From Vitellaria paradoxa (lineage: Eukaryota > Streptophyta > Magnoliopsida > Ericales > Sapotaceae), in the NCBI GenBank assembly GCA_019916065.1, contig CM034238.1, forward strand, positions 28,941,246-29,005,245: 64,000 nt of DNA, written 5' to 3'. The notes below the pieces were generated by a model that did no database searches, was not told where the DNA came from, and saw nothing but the letters and a program-made list of their open reading frames with translations. Below, one piece after another: positions 23,693 through 36,038 of the stretch. The first letter of the stretch is position 1. Every line of letters starts with the position of its first letter. A program made the position numbers and the translations under genes.

Positions 23693-26600
23693 TCAAAACA
23701 GAAAAGGGAAGATTCCAATGCTGAACCAAATGACGATTCTGATCAGTCTTCGGGAATCCCGTGCAACTATTACCCGTAGCCGAACCAAAGTCTTAATAGG
23801 CCGAAGAGTAGTCACCTCATCCAAATAACAATTCTCATGCTTCCTTTTATTCCGTTCCTTCCAAATGACATACACACTTGCAGCAAAAGCATGTTTCCCA
23901 ATAACCGAAAGCAAGGAGGGCCCACGAAAGTGATAGAGGACCCATTCAACAACTTCTGATAGAGCACCCATTCAACAACTTCAGCCCAAGAAGACAAATT
24001 AACTTGAAACCCACAATCCATCAAAATAGCATACCAGATTCTTGCAGTGAAAGGACATGTGAAGAATAGATTATCTTGATCCTCCCGAGGTCCTCTACAA
24101 AAATAACAACTCATATGAGATATTAACCTAAATGACATGAGCCGAGCTTGAGTAGTCAGTTTCTTCTTCATTGCCAACCAAAGCACAAAAGAGTGACGGG
24201 GTACATGAGTTTTAAACCACACAATAGGAAACCACGGCACTCAAGGATGGTGAGAATGTAAAGAATTCCACACCTCATTTGCAGAGAAGGGTTTCACTCC
24301 ATTAAACTTCCATTCAAGAACATCAACCCTACTAATATTAGGAGGCATAAGCTCTTCAGTCTCTCGCTTAAGGTCAATAAGATCAGGGGAGTTTGCAAGT
24401 GGCCATCGCCATCTACCATCAACAATAATATCCTTCACCAGAGCATCTTTTGGTAATCCTGAATCACAGATAATCGTGCCTGACTTGTAGTGCAAATTGG
24501 ACCCCTCGGCATCCAGGCTTCAAACCACAAAGAAGTAGTACACCCATCTCCCACCCGCATGTAGATAAATGTCTAACCTTCTCCCTCAACTTTAGTATTT
24601 TCCTCCACGTCCATGAGCAATTCCATGGCACCTTAGCAACCCAAAATTGGTCCTTTTGGAGGAGATTCTGTTTCACCCACCAGCCCACAAAGAAGTGGTA
24701 GAAGGTGAACAAAGACTCCACAAAAACCGAGTCATACAAGCCATGTTCCAGTCTCTAATCTTTTTAATCCCCAGACCACCTTCCTCCTTAGGCCGAGACA
24801 CCTCTTCCCAAGCCACCTTTGCACCATTCTTATCCAAAGAGAAACCTTTCCACAGAAATGCCCTCAAAATAGCTTCTATAGCTTTAATAACTTTAATTGG
24901 CAGAATAAAATGTGAACACCAGAAACATTGAATACTAAAGAGGACTGATTGAATAAGTTGCAACCAGCCAGCAAAGGACAAAAACTGGTTAGTCTAGCTT
25001 TTAACCCTGCTAATAATTCTATCTACCAATACCTAGCAATCCGCAGCCTTCAGCTTTGTGGTTATAAAAGGCACACACAAGGTATCTCACTGGCAAAGAA
25101 CCTTGGCAAAACCCAAGAAGTTGGAGTATGCCTGTCTGCTCCTCTTCTATAACTCCAGATAAGAAGACTTCACTTTTAGCAGGTTAGCTTGAAGCCCAGA
25201 CAAAGATCGAAACAAATCCAAAGCATCCCAATCACACTTGCTGAACCTTTATCACCACGAGAAAAAATCATGAGATCATCTGCAAAACATAAGTGAGTGA
25301 TCTTCAACTTCCCACACCTCCAATGATACTTGAACAAATCCGAATCAGCCACCTTCTTCATAAGAATGCGAGAAAACACCTCCATGCAGAGCACAAAGAT
25401 ATGAAGAAATGGGATCACCCTGTCTCAACCCCTTCCTCCCTTCAAAGTAACCATTCAACTCCCCATTAATGCTAACTGAAAACCGTGAAGTAGAAACACA
25501 AGCACGAATCCACTTAGTAAATCTTTCAGGAAATCCAAAACACCGAAGAGCATCCCATAAGAATTCCACCTCACAGAGTCGTAGGCCTTCATTAAATCAA
25601 CTTTGATTGCACACCGTGGACTAGAAGAAGAAGATTGACCATGATAACCACGAACCAGCTCCTGTGCCATAAGTATATTATCTCCAATGCTCCTCCCATG
25701 AACAAATGCGGCATGAGCATCATTGATAAGAGTCGGGAGAACCCCTTTCAACCGGCCAGTAAGTAGCTTAGTTATACACTTATAAAGAGTGTTACAACAC
25801 GAAATAGGCCAAAAATCCTTCAACATAGATGCATTAGGAGTTTTGGGGATCAATGCAATAAAGTGGCATTAGACTCCTTGAGAAGAATCGAAGAAGCAAA
25901 AAATTCTTTAACTGCTAGCACTACATCCTCTCCCACAATACGCCATGTCTGCTGAAAAAAGAAAGCATTATAACCATCAGGACCAGGTGCCTTATTAGGA
26001 TGTAAACTAAACATGGCCTCCTTAATCTCCTCGGCCGAAACATCATTTGCCAAGCTAGCAATCTGATCATCATTAAGAGAAGGAGAAATAAAACCTTCCA
26101 ATTCATGTCCCCGATCATAAGGAATCAAAGAGTCCGAACCAAGCAACCCTTTATAATAATTGACAATCTCTTCAGCAATAAGCTCTTTCTCCTTGATAAC
26201 CGAGCCATCCTCCATTTGAATCCGCAAAATCTTGTTTGTGTTCACCCTATTCTTAACAGAATGAAAGAAAAAAGCCGAGTTGCTATCCCCTTCCTTCAAC
26301 CATTGAACCCTACTTTTTTGTTTAATAGAGCTCTCCTTATTTTTTGTAACTTGCAATAGCCGAGCAAGGCAAATCTTCTCTTTTTCCAACAAATCAGCTT
26401 GAGCACCTCCAGATGCAATTTAGGATTGAAATAAAGCTAATTCAGCCCGTAAATCCATCTCCAACACATTGCCCCTTTTAGACTTCTTAAAGGCTAGAGT
26501 TCTAAGAGCTTCTTTTAGCAACTTAAGCTTTTTATATACCCTATACATTGCATAGCCATCCACATGTGTCTTCCACACCTCCTCCACCAAAGGAAAGAAC

Positions 26601-27369
26601 TCCTCAAACTCAACCCAATGATTAAAGAACTTAAAAGGTCTACGTACATTTGGAAGCTGAACACCCACATCCACCAATACCGGAGAATGATCTGAAATGC
26701 CAAAAGGAAGAAATTCCACCCATGAAGCATCAAATGTAGCCATCCAAGAAGCATTAACAAGAGCTCGATCCAATTTACACAAGATATGGCCCTGAACCCG
26801 AGAATTGTGCCAAGTATAGAGATAACCACTAAATCTTAAATCTTCTAGGCCAGCATCACAAATTACTTCATCAAAATCACACATGTAAGAAGGCCAATCA
26901 GAACTCCCACCCTTCCTTTCATATCGAAATCTTATTGCATTAAAATCCCCAAAAAGAAGCCACGGCATAGAATTAAACAATGAAGCCTTGAGTTGTAAGT
27001 CCTTCCATAGTCTTCGTCGTTGCATATAGTCATTCGATCCATAAATAAAAGAAACATGAAATGTAACATCACCTCCAATATGGGACAAAGAAGCATGAAC
27101 AATCTGGTCATTGCAATCAATAATATGAATATCAACCACTCTCGGATTCCACAACACCCAAATTCTTCCAGAAGTGTCCCAATCATAGTTAACAAAGTAT
27201 TTCCAACCCCTTAACAAGTTAAGACCAATCTGATCCTTATTTATTTGACGAACCTTAGATTCTACCAAAGCAAGACAAGCAATTTTTGCTTATACACAAA
27301 ATTTCTTACCTCATGCTGTTTTAAGGGATCATTTAATCCCCTAATATTCCACGAAGCAATTTTTATCAT
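23693..27369 (-). pseudogene. LINE ORF2: APE endonuclease and reverse transcriptase, broken
   Basis: The start MIKIASWNIRGLN begins at 27369. The endonuclease shows GDFNA, YTWHN, KLDRAL and SDHSPV. The RT shows HPNKAPGPDG, the KVDLMKAYDSV motif A and GLRQGDPIS. The catalytic FADD, near 25275-25286, is retained. A C-terminal zinc finger block (CYFCRGPREDQDNLFFTC) follows. Family role: nick the target and copy the element RNA by target-primed reverse transcription. Lesions: a frameshift near 27285, an in-frame TAA near 26417, frameshifts near 25850, 25560 and 25400, more frame changes between 25175 and 24240, and a 26-bp tandem duplication at 23931-23982. It cannot make a full protein. Confidence 0.93.
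23931..23982. repeat. 26-bp tandem duplication in LINE ORF2
   Basis: TGATAGAGGACCCATTCAAC and the six bases that follow are repeated at 23957-23982 with a single G-to-C difference. Because 26 is not a multiple of three it shifts the ORF2 frame, and the peptide EVVEWVLY appears on both sides. Confidence 0.95.
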
Positions 27370-27568
27370 TACAACTAAGAGGAATGCTTCTGCCCGGGCT
27401 ACCCACACCCCCATTCTTCCGTTTATCTCCCTTCTTGAATTTATTCTTTCGCCGCTGATCAAGCTCATCAACCATATGGAGTTTTTCAAATAAAGGGTTG
27501 CTAATAGGCACCGAATGACATTCTGAACTTGGAGTTGTATTAACATCCACCCGATGACCATGCACCAC

Positions 27569-29889
27569 TTATAGCGGAGAACAAGTAATAGGATTTGCTA
27601 ATTTCTTACCCCCTCCATGCATTGAATAATCCTTTTTTGAAATCGGCTCAAGAGCTAAAGATGATGAGCCATCCTCATCTTCTACTTTATCTTGTAAGAC
27701 TTGAAATCCATTACTAAGGCTACAAGAGGCCTGTACCTTAGGAACCTTAGGAGAAGGGGAAACATCCACCATAATAGCCTTCCCATTTCGGCGTACTTCC
27801 TTCCACCCAGCTTCTTGTCTCTCCTCCGTGGCCCTCGGGGACTTAGAAGATACCCCCAAATCTTTAGTAGGTGAGCTAGGCCGAGATGGAGCATTAGAAG
27901 AAACTTCCTTTATCTTCCATTCCGTAGCTTTAACTTTCTTGCAGTTCTTAGCTATGTGACCAAACTCCTTGCAAACTACACATCTCTTAGGCACCCAATT
28001 ATACTCCACTCTTATTTCCACACAAGATCCATCAAGTAACTCCATATCAAAGCACTCAGGAAGGACATCATCTATCCCAATCTCAACACATACCCTTGCA
28101 AAATTAATCCTCTTAAAGGATTCAGTCATGTGATCAGCATGCAAAGGCCTCCTAACCACACTCGCAATATAGCTTAGGCCTTCCTCCGACCAATATTCCA
28201 AAGGAATATTATAAAAGTGGACCCAAATAAGGACTCTTTTACAACCAGCTCGAGACAAATTCATCCCACCTTCCATAATTGGAGGAAGATAGGCCGCCCA
28301 CCAAAATACCATGGTCCCCCATCCAACACAAGTCTAGCACTAGAACTATCTGAAAATCGAAAGAAGAAGAAACCAATCCCATTACTCAAAACTTCCAATA
28401 GCCCTTTAGAACCCCACAATTTCATAGCATGATTTTGAACTAATGAAAAAGGTAATTTATCAAGAAAGAAGCCCATTATAGTATTTTCCCACCTAGAAGC
28501 TCCTTTATGAACCACCGATGGATGAGGCTTGATCTTCACTTTACCTTCCGAAGAAGACGGTTTAATGTAACTTAACTTCATACCTTCAGCATCTTGCTTA
28601 ACAACCGAAGCCCAATTCCCTTTCGTTTGGTCCTTACTCTTATTTTTAGGATGGGAGGGAGAAGAAACATACTCCCATTGCTCCAAGTTAATACCTTCAT
28701 CATCTTTATACAAAACCAGCATTTTCTCATCTTCAACATCATGCCCATCATCATTCTCAACCTGATCAGCCCAAGAACGTGCCAAAGAAGGAGAAAAGGA
28801 AGGAGAACCGACCTTATTGGCATTATTCAAGACCATCTTTTGAGTTCCCTTAAATCGAGTTATCAAGTTGTTCAAAGAGTCTTCATCATTTGTACTCAGC
28901 ATTTCTTTCACCAGATTCAAAATCACCTCATCATGAGGTTTCCTTCCAAATGTGGCTATGGAGTTGTCCTTATCACTAGTCCGAGACTCCCTCAAGGTTA
29001 CATTAGATATTCCATTATGAAAAAATTCAGACTTTGGAACATCCAAGACATTTGAATCAAATTCAAGTTCATCCATCGCCTTTGGTGTAGCCGTCACTTG
29101 AGAAGACATTACACACGGCAAAGAAGTTGAAGAAGCCCTAGCCACATCTTCATAATGCTGAGAAACCCTAGCCGCTCCTTCATTAATTTGAGAAACCCTA
29201 ATCGCACCATCAACATGCTTAGAAACCCTAGCTGCCACTTGCACATCTTGTAAATCCCTCTTCGCATCAGAACCATCCCCAAGATGAACATCAACACGCT
29301 GGTTATTATGCAACAGAAGAGAAGAAACTCCAGAAGAACTCAACTTAACGTCTTCAACATTCATAGAAGTGTTGCCATGCAAACCCTAGCCGAAACCCTA
29401 GCCGCCATATGTTGAGAAACCCTAGCTACCATAGGTTGAGAAACCCTAGCCGCAACATGTTGATCCATCTTCTCTGAACAAACCCTAGCCGCACCTCCTT
29501 GTAACATCTCATGCTCCAAAAACGTAGAAGGAACAACATCTTGATTAGAAATTAGCAACTTGTGATTGCAACCAGCGTGAGGAACTCTAGGGATATGCAT
29601 AAAACCTTCACTCACGTAAGATTCATGCAAAACCCTAGCCGCAACATTGGTAAGAGCACGAGCATTAGCAACATTATCTTGATCTGCAACTTCTCCTTTT
29701 GAATCACCAATCAAAGAAGAACCAGCAACATCATTAGAACCCTCAACATGAGGTCAGTTTCCAATGGAGTTATCATCACCTTCAAAACCCTAGCCACCCC
29801 TTCCTTGAAAACCTAGCCGCCACATGAGAAGAAACCCTAGTTTGATCACCAAGACGAGAAGCATCATTCTTTGAATCGTTGAACGCCAT
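27569..29889 (-). pseudogene. LINE ORF1: DUF4283 and CCHC zinc-knuckle protein, broken
   Basis: The ATG at 29889 starts MAFNDSKNDASRLGDQ. The N-terminal third consists of repeated AARVSQ-like peptides encoded by telomere-like CCCTAG motifs. DUF4283 follows in the 28261-29382 frame (WENTIMGFFLDKLPF and GGPWYFGGRPIF). A CCHC knuckle (CVVCKEFGHIAKNC) and a basic tail lie in the 27569-28312 frame. ORF1 proteins of this type bind element RNA. Lesions: a frameshift near 29810, an in-frame TGA near 29755, a frameshift near 29370, and a one-base loss near 28265 between DUF4283 and the next block. Confidence 0.9.
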
Positions 29890-29905
29890 GAATAAATCAG
29901 TACTA
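29120..29905 (-). repeat. Telomere-like CCCTAG motif cluster in LINE ORF1
   Basis: About thirteen copies of (A)AACCCTAG or close variants, often followed by CCGC, are scattered over 790 bp. On the coding strand they read GCTAGGGTTT and encode AARV/ARVS peptides. Spacing is irregular (15-100 bp), so this is not a telomere array. Confidence 0.85.
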
Positions 29906-30249
29906 AACCCTAGAATCTCCAAGAAATTCTAGAGAGAGAAGTTAGAGAGAGAGACTCTCATTTTCCAGACATTCATAAGCACACGCGCAAACACACAAAA
30001 ACAAGCAAGCGTATCTATATTGTTTGAGGTCATTGAAGTAGAATCTCTCAATTTAATTTTTTAAAAAATTTGAATTTTGAATGTTTTCAACAACATATTT
30101 TTTGTCTCACATATAAAATTATATATATTACCTATATAATAAGGAATCTTAAAAATTTGAAATTTGAATATTTTCAATCGTTGGACCTGTTTAATGGTGA
30201 TAATAACTTCTTTTTTCTCTCTCCACTGTAGTTGTCTTTTTACGAATTT

Positions 30250-30995
30250 CATATAAAACACACTCTTACACTTTTCATCATTTTTTTTGAATACTTTTTG
30301 TAAAATTTTTAAATTAATATTTTTAAAAATGTGACAAGCAATACAATAAGAGGGTGTTTGTCAAGTCAAAAATTAGCAAAAAAATATCAAAAGTTGATTT
30401 TTGTGTGTTTGGCAAAACCAAATTTTTTGACTTTTTTGATTTGTACAGTAAAAAGTACCACTCCATAATTACAACTTTTTTGATTTACTACAAAAAAATA
30501 CCAAACATCCAAAAGTTACAACTTTTTTGCTTTGCTACAGTAAAAAATTTACCAAACACCCAAAGTTACTAAAAAATACTAAAAATTTTACTTGGTTCAA
30601 CCAAACACACAAAAAAGTGCAAAAAAAAAAAAAAAACTACCAAAAAACTACCAAAACTTAAGTTTTTTTTTAACTTCCAAACACCCTCTAAGTGTAGGGG
30701 AAAAATTGTATACCATATCTTTTGTAGACCTCCTTCATTCATCTTATCCACCCTGTAAATAATATTGTAAAGAAATAATGTTAGAGGACTAATCGACGGC
30801 AGCCAACAAAGAGCCCTTCAACGCCCAAATCAGTGATAATTTCCATAATCGAAGAAGAGGAGCAAGAGAGAGTTTAAAACATACCATCTTTTTTTTTTTT
30901 TTTGGGTAATTTTACATGGAAACACACTCCTCACTCTTCTCATTTTTTTGAAAACCTTTTTATAAAATTTTTAAATTAATATTTTTAAAAATGTG
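30250..30995. repeat. Direct repeat of about 85 bp flanking a MITE
   Basis: The block ACACACTC..CATTTTTTTGAA..TAAAATTTTTAAATTAATAT..AAAAATGTGA occurs at 30250-30335 and 30913-30995. The last 32 bases are identical. The Tourist-like MITE lies between the copies. The origin of the duplication is not clear. Confidence 0.75.
30350..30688. mobile_element. Tourist-like (PIF/Harbinger) MITE with TAA duplication
   Basis: The ends GAGGGTGTTTG and CAAACACCCTC are perfect inverts. They are flanked by TAA at 30347-30349 and 30689-30691. A 3-bp TAA/TTA duplication is typical of PIF/Harbinger elements. The interior is rich in CAAAAAAGTTG-like and ACCAAACA blocks in both orientations. No coding sequence is seen. 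Confidence 0.7.
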
Positions 30996-30999
30996 ATAA

Positions 31000-31120
31000 T
31001 CTATAGGAGTAATTGCCTTTATACCCTCTATATTTAGGGTGAAAAGCATTTACACCTCCTGTATCTCGTTATTATGCGCTGATATCTCCTATATTCACAA
31101 GGAAAGGTAACAGTGGATGG
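31000..31120. other. Fragment of an inverted-repeat element arm
   Basis: GTAATTGCCTTTATACCCTC..GGGTGAAAAGCATTTACACC resembles the left arm of the element at 21680-22034. No partner arm is visible nearby. Confidence 0.4.
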
Positions 31121-31369
31121 AAATTGTTTTTTTTAATAGTGCGTGAGATACATGTTCTTAAGAAGTGCAAGTGTTTCAAAATCCACAAAAATATAAAATA
31201 TGAATAGACTAAATGCCCTTCTAGTAAAGCGCCAATGGCCGGTAGAAGATAACAAAGTTCTTGCTCTTTCCCTCTCTATCCCTCTCTCTCTTACAATGGA
31301 GTTTTGATGGGTGGACTGGACCAACATGTGATCACATAATTAATTTTCTGGTGTACTGTAATAAAGGAA

Positions 31370-33540
31370 CATGTTTCACAAGTCCATTGAGCATCACATG
31401 TGAGCAGTAGGACAGCAGAGTACTATTTTGGATTGCTAGATCATGTGGTAGAAGAAATTGGTGAATCCAACCATGGTCCAAGTTGTGACTGATAATGAGG
31501 CAGCTTTGGAAGCTACAGGCCACAAGTTGATGCAAAAAAAGACATCACTTGTATTGGACTACTTATGCTGCACATTGTATTGATTTTGATGCTTCACGCT
31601 ATTTCGAAAAGAAAAGTGTAGCAAAGGTCTTGGATACATCAAAATTTATCACGTTTTTTATTTATAATTATCCAACTATCTACCACATCATGAAGAAGTT
31701 TACTGGGAGAAGAGAATTGCTTCGTCCTACTATCACTAGATTTACAACAAATTTCATTATACTTGAAAGTATAGTGAGTTAAAATAGGAGTTGAAAACAT
31801 GCTTACATCAGAGGAGTGGAGAAGATTCAAATGGAGGAGGTAAAGAAGTGATCCAGAGGTTGAAGTGAACAAGTAATTTAGATTCTGAGTTTTGGAGGAA
31901 GTCCAATGATGTAATTGAAAGTCTATATGAACCCCTTCTTAAGGTACTAAGGTTAGTGGTGTGATGAAAAACCTGCCATAGGTTTCATATATGAGGTAAT
32001 GAATAGAGCAAATTGGCAATTAAAAATAATTGTCGCTACTATCAAAAGTATTAGAAGATAATTGATAATAGTTGGGCTTCGCAGTTACATCACGATTTAC
32101 ATGCAGCTGGTATATTTTTTTATAAGTGTCTTTTTTGTTTTTTTTTTTTTTAAATCACATGTTCTTCATTTATTTTCTTATAGTAACATTTTTTTTTTAC
32201 ATTTATATCCATGGTAGGATATTTCTTGAATTCCCAATTTCAATATTAGACTCAATCTCCCCCTGATGTTTTAACGGAAGTGTTAAATAGAAAAAAAATG
32301 TAATCACAAAGTTAGAATCAGTATTAAATAATTAAATTTTGGCCATGAATCAGGTGAGTGACAATTATTTTTATTCATTTACACAAAGAATTTAATTAGT
32401 TTATATTTATGATTGAAAATTACTTACTAAACTTATGATATTTTTAATTGCTTATTTATGAGATAAACATGACTCATTTAGTCAATCTGTGGCTCAAAAA
32501 TCTGTAATGACAACTAATTCGGGTAAACACATTTTAAATTTTACTTGCTACTATTTTAATATATTTAATATTATTTGATGTATACTTTTATCTCATACTA
32601 ATTTAAACTTATTTATATATTACAGCAGAGTGGTGGATTCTTCACAGTTCTAGTACTCCCAAGTTACAATGTATAGCTGTTAAAGTTTGAGCCAAACAAC
32701 ATCTTCCTCAAATTGTGAAAGAAAATGGAGTACATTTAACCTAATTTACAGTAAAACAAGGAATACGTTAAAGTTATAAACTTCACAAATTGTTTTTTGT
32801 TCACTACAATATAAGGTTGAGGATAGACATAAAATGACGAGAAGCCACCAGAAATTGGACACCTATTTCAACCCAATAAATTTGGACTATATTTTTTGAG
32901 GACCCACTGAATCAATGGTTAGAAGAGAGAAAGAGGATTGTTTGTTCGGATACATATGAAGATTTGTCAGTTAAGAATACATCAACTTATTGATAGTGGT
33001 GATGTTGATCCCCCCATCACATTAATGTTCATGGTGCACCGTTCTAGTCCAGGTCCAGTGATGAAGACGGTGGCTTGAGTCCTCTTAGTGTGATGGTGGG
33101 ATCATGAGATCCCAGAATAATATAAAGGAAAAACAGGAATGTATGGTTTCTAGGGATGATAAAGAGGTAGGAGAACCTATACCAATATCTCCACAGCATC
33201 CATTTCATATGGATGAGTCCTAGGATGAGAGAAATGATCAAGATGAAGTATGGGGGATACAACAACATAGACAAAGTATAGAGGATGACTGAGATGAAGT
33301 AGACAGAAGGGTTTCACTGGTGAGTTTTCACAAGGCCAGTGGTTGTGAGTCATCATATAATTCGCTACCATTCATATAGCACTTTGGACCCTTACAGCTA
33401 TCCCTCCTCAATATCCCTTCAATACCCTCAATATCCCCTCAATATACCTCTCAATACCTTCCTCAATCTCTTTATCCTTCTGGTGGATATCAATTTTACA
33501 TGACAACACGCATCTAATAGCATAAGATGGGATGATGATT
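31370..33540 (+). pseudogene. Decayed hAT-type transposase
   Basis: Fragments in several frames match plant hAT transposases. VVTDNEAA (near 31475-31505) is the DUF659-type block with the catalytic-region Asp. The 31549-31782 frame has YWTTYAAHCIDFD, MKKFTGRRELLRPTITRF and TTNFIILES, a characteristic order. Near 32870-32960 there are fragments of the C-terminal dimerisation region. A Pro/Tyr/Ser-rich tail encoded by repeated CTCAATATCCC motifs (33408-33470) ends in GGYQFYM. Stops and frameshifts are frequent. Terminal repeats were not identified. Confidence 0.75.
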
Positions 33541-33904
33541 CTAAAAAAGTAACTAAGCCTACAAGACATTCATTTTCTATGAACACTTGTTTATAACCAA
33601 TAGATTATTTTCTTTTAGATTGATATATTATTTTACTTAGTAATTGAACATTTATTATTGTGTTAATTGTTATATAAGTAAACAATTTAATATATATGTC
33701 TATGTGTACGCGCATAGCGCGCGCACGAGCTTATTTCACGTATATGTCTAAAGAAGGTAATGTTTATATATGACATTATTGATTAACATAAAACCATTAA
33801 AACAATAATAATTTATATTTATACATTTTGATTGTTAAAACATAAAAAACTGTTCAGTTTAGGTAAAATGTGAATTTAAAAAAAATCATGCTTCTAATTT
33901 CTGT

Positions 33905-33980
33905 TTCCATTACGTAACATGCGTTACATCCTGTATCCGCGTTACCGTGACCGTTACTGTTACAATACTCGTTACAGTTT
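33905..33980. repeat. GTTAC-rich cluster
   Basis: Seven or so GTTAC or GTAAC motifs lie within 75 bp (CGTTACCGTGACCGTTACTG and similar). It may be the end of an unrecognised element. No function is assigned. Confidence 0.5.
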
Positions 33981-34499
33981 TTTAAAACTATGTCATGAAC
34001 AATCCCTTAGGCATAACCAATCCATTAGGTGTAAATGTTTTGGGGGGGCACAAAGAGCCAGTTGGTCAGCGAAATTGCTAAGCTGCTGATTACAAGCTCC
34101 CGTTACAAAATAGGCTCCACTCTAGCCAGTTTCAAGCAGAATATGGCGAAGGGAGTAAGAGGAAGAAGCCCAACACTAGATGGCTTGTATGCTGAGTACT
34201 CATAAGCTTAGATGGAGGTCACCTTCTTATCATGGCTCTTATAGATACAGACATCATAAGCCATCTCGACACCGTTTCTAGAAGAAGAAGCCCAACACCA
34301 CGAAGGAGGAAAATGTGGTCTTAGTCCACAAGTCACTTCTCCCGCCTTAAGGAACATAGAGAAGCAATCTAGCTTAGACTCACGCATAAGTGAAGCCCGG
34401 TCTAAACGAAGGCACCTTTTAGCAAATAAATAACCCAAAGAAGATGACATCGATCTAAAAGAGTGGGCACTCAAACAATTGGCCAACTATGCTGATCAG

Positions 34500-35976
34500 A
34501 GGAAATATCACTGTACCACCATTTGGCCAAGAAGGCTCTCAAGTGCATCACTAGTTCACCATTCACTACCGATATCGACAAACGGAGCCTTCTCAGAAGT
34601 TTACTCCCCCAAGGCTCTCCTTTAACAATGGTGAAGTTGACTTAGTGAGGTATGTGCGTCATTACAAGCAAGTCATGTCCTTCTGGAGCTTCAATGATGC
34701 TCTCATGTGTAAAGTTTTCCCTTCCTAAGCTTAGGGAAAATTGCTCGACGGTGGCTCGACAGGCTGAAATTAAGGTCAATTAGCACCTACAACCCAACTG
34801 GTAGAAGCTTTCGTGGCTCGTTTCATACCAACAGTAAGCAACCCCATTCAGTGGACATGTTGATGACTATGAAAAGGAGAAACAACGAGAGCTTAAAGAG
34901 CAACAACTCGGCACTACTTCGAAGCCTACAACAAAGTAGAAGGGTGTTTCAAGCAGATCGTTGTGGCTTCGTTTAAACTTGGCTTGTCACACGATGACAA
35001 ACTCTAGTAGTCATTGACCAAATAGCCCGCCGAGGATCTGGCCGACTTGATGATAGGGGTGGAAACAAATCGAGCCGTTTATGAGCTACTCGAAAAAAGC
35101 TCGGGTCGAGCTCGATTCGTGAGTTAAACGAGCTCGAACTGAGCTTGATTTGTTGGCTCGTTTTGGATTCGAGCTTGAGCCTAGAGAAGCTCGGCTCGAA
35201 AGCTCGCGAGTAGGCTCGGTTAGAAATAATATATCTTTTTAATAAATTTTATTATATTTTTTAAATATATTATATTGTAAATAAAAACGACGTCGTTTGG
35301 GTTAATCGAGCTATTCGCGAGCCTAACCGAGCCTAAATTCTTCTTTATTGAGCCAAGCTCGAGCCTATATAAAAGCTCGAATCGAGCTCGAGCTCGAGCT
35401 CAGTATAAAAAGCTCGAGCCATGCTCGAACATGTTAAAGCTCGACTCGTCTCAGCTCGTTTCCACCCCTACTTGATGAACAGAGTCGAGAAGTATTCCAA
35501 GTTAAAGATGAGACGAGGAGCGTAAAAAAAGAATCCCCAAAGAAAAAGAAAGGAAAATAAAGGCACATGTTGGTGATAAGAGGCTAACCAAAGAGTAGAG
35601 TAGGAAAAATGTGCTTGGAACCATCAACACAATCTTCAAAGTCCTAATCTTCAAGTTGTTACCAAAAATCAAAGACGAGCCCTATTTTGTATGGCCTTGC
35701 AAAATGGGTGGAGATCCATCCAAAAGGGACCAATCCTTACATTGTACCTACCACCGAGATAAGGGTTATCGCACGGGAGAATGCAGAGCATTCAAACATC
35801 ACTTGGAGAAGTTAGTACGCATAGGTCATCTGCACGAGTTCATTGACGATCAAAGAATGAGAAGGGGGTCCCCCAGAGATGATAGGTCACACGAATGCAT
35901 TGATCCACCCACCCAGAGGATCATTAATGTGGTATATCTTGGCTATAAGTCTTGGGAGGAGGAAATCAGATTTTAG
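34500..35976 (+). pseudogene. gag of the Tat element, interrupted
   Basis: The retrotransposon gag domain is visible in pieces from 34620 (VRHYKQVMSFW then LMCKVFP) to about 34850 (AFVARF). The block DLMNRVEKYSKLKDE is split by a MITE at 35054-35470. The 35611-35976 frame carries a Tat gag tail with CTYHRDKGYRTGECRAFKHHLE, a degenerate knuckle-like segment, ending just before the protease. The N-terminus is not resolved. Confidence 0.8.
35054..35470. mobile_element. hAT MITE in gag, perfect 8-bp TSD
   Basis: A 417-bp element begins TAGGGGTGGAAAC and ends GTTTCCACCCCTA, perfect inverts. It is flanked by CTTGATGA at 35046-35053 and 35471-35478. An 8-bp duplication and TAGGG ends fit hAT. The interior is dense in GAGCTCG/CTCGAGC motifs in both orientations. 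It splits the gag coding sequence inside the codons for DLMN. Confidence 0.95.
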
Positions 35977-36038
35977 GCAGATTACATAAAAGTGGCCCAT
36001 CTCAACGAGGTGTTGAAGATATGGCTTGAGGCTACAAA

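Larger units (their letters stand above)
23535..30024 (-). mobile_element. L1-type LINE, 6490 bp, perfect 15-bp TSD
   Basis: The element reads on the minus strand: its 5' end is near 30024 and its poly(A) tail is the T run at 23534-23543. It is flanked by identical TGAGGTCATTGAAGT at 23520-23534 and 30025-30039. It has a leader, ORF1 (DUF4283 plus zinc knuckle), a spacer of about 200 bp, then ORF2 (endonuclease, reverse transcriptase, zinc finger). Length and order match full-length plant L1 elements, so it was probably full-length at insertion. Both ORFs are now broken. Confidence 0.95.

Noticed and set aside
29120..29905. Interstitial telomere
   Set aside because: CCCTAG motifs are irregularly spaced and embedded in LINE coding sequence; they are not head-to-tail CCCTAAA repeats.
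34208..34486. 92-codon minus-strand frame at the start of the gypsy element
   Set aside because: No recognisable motif and lies opposite the gag leader; unlike 41330-42960 it does not resemble known antisense ORFs.
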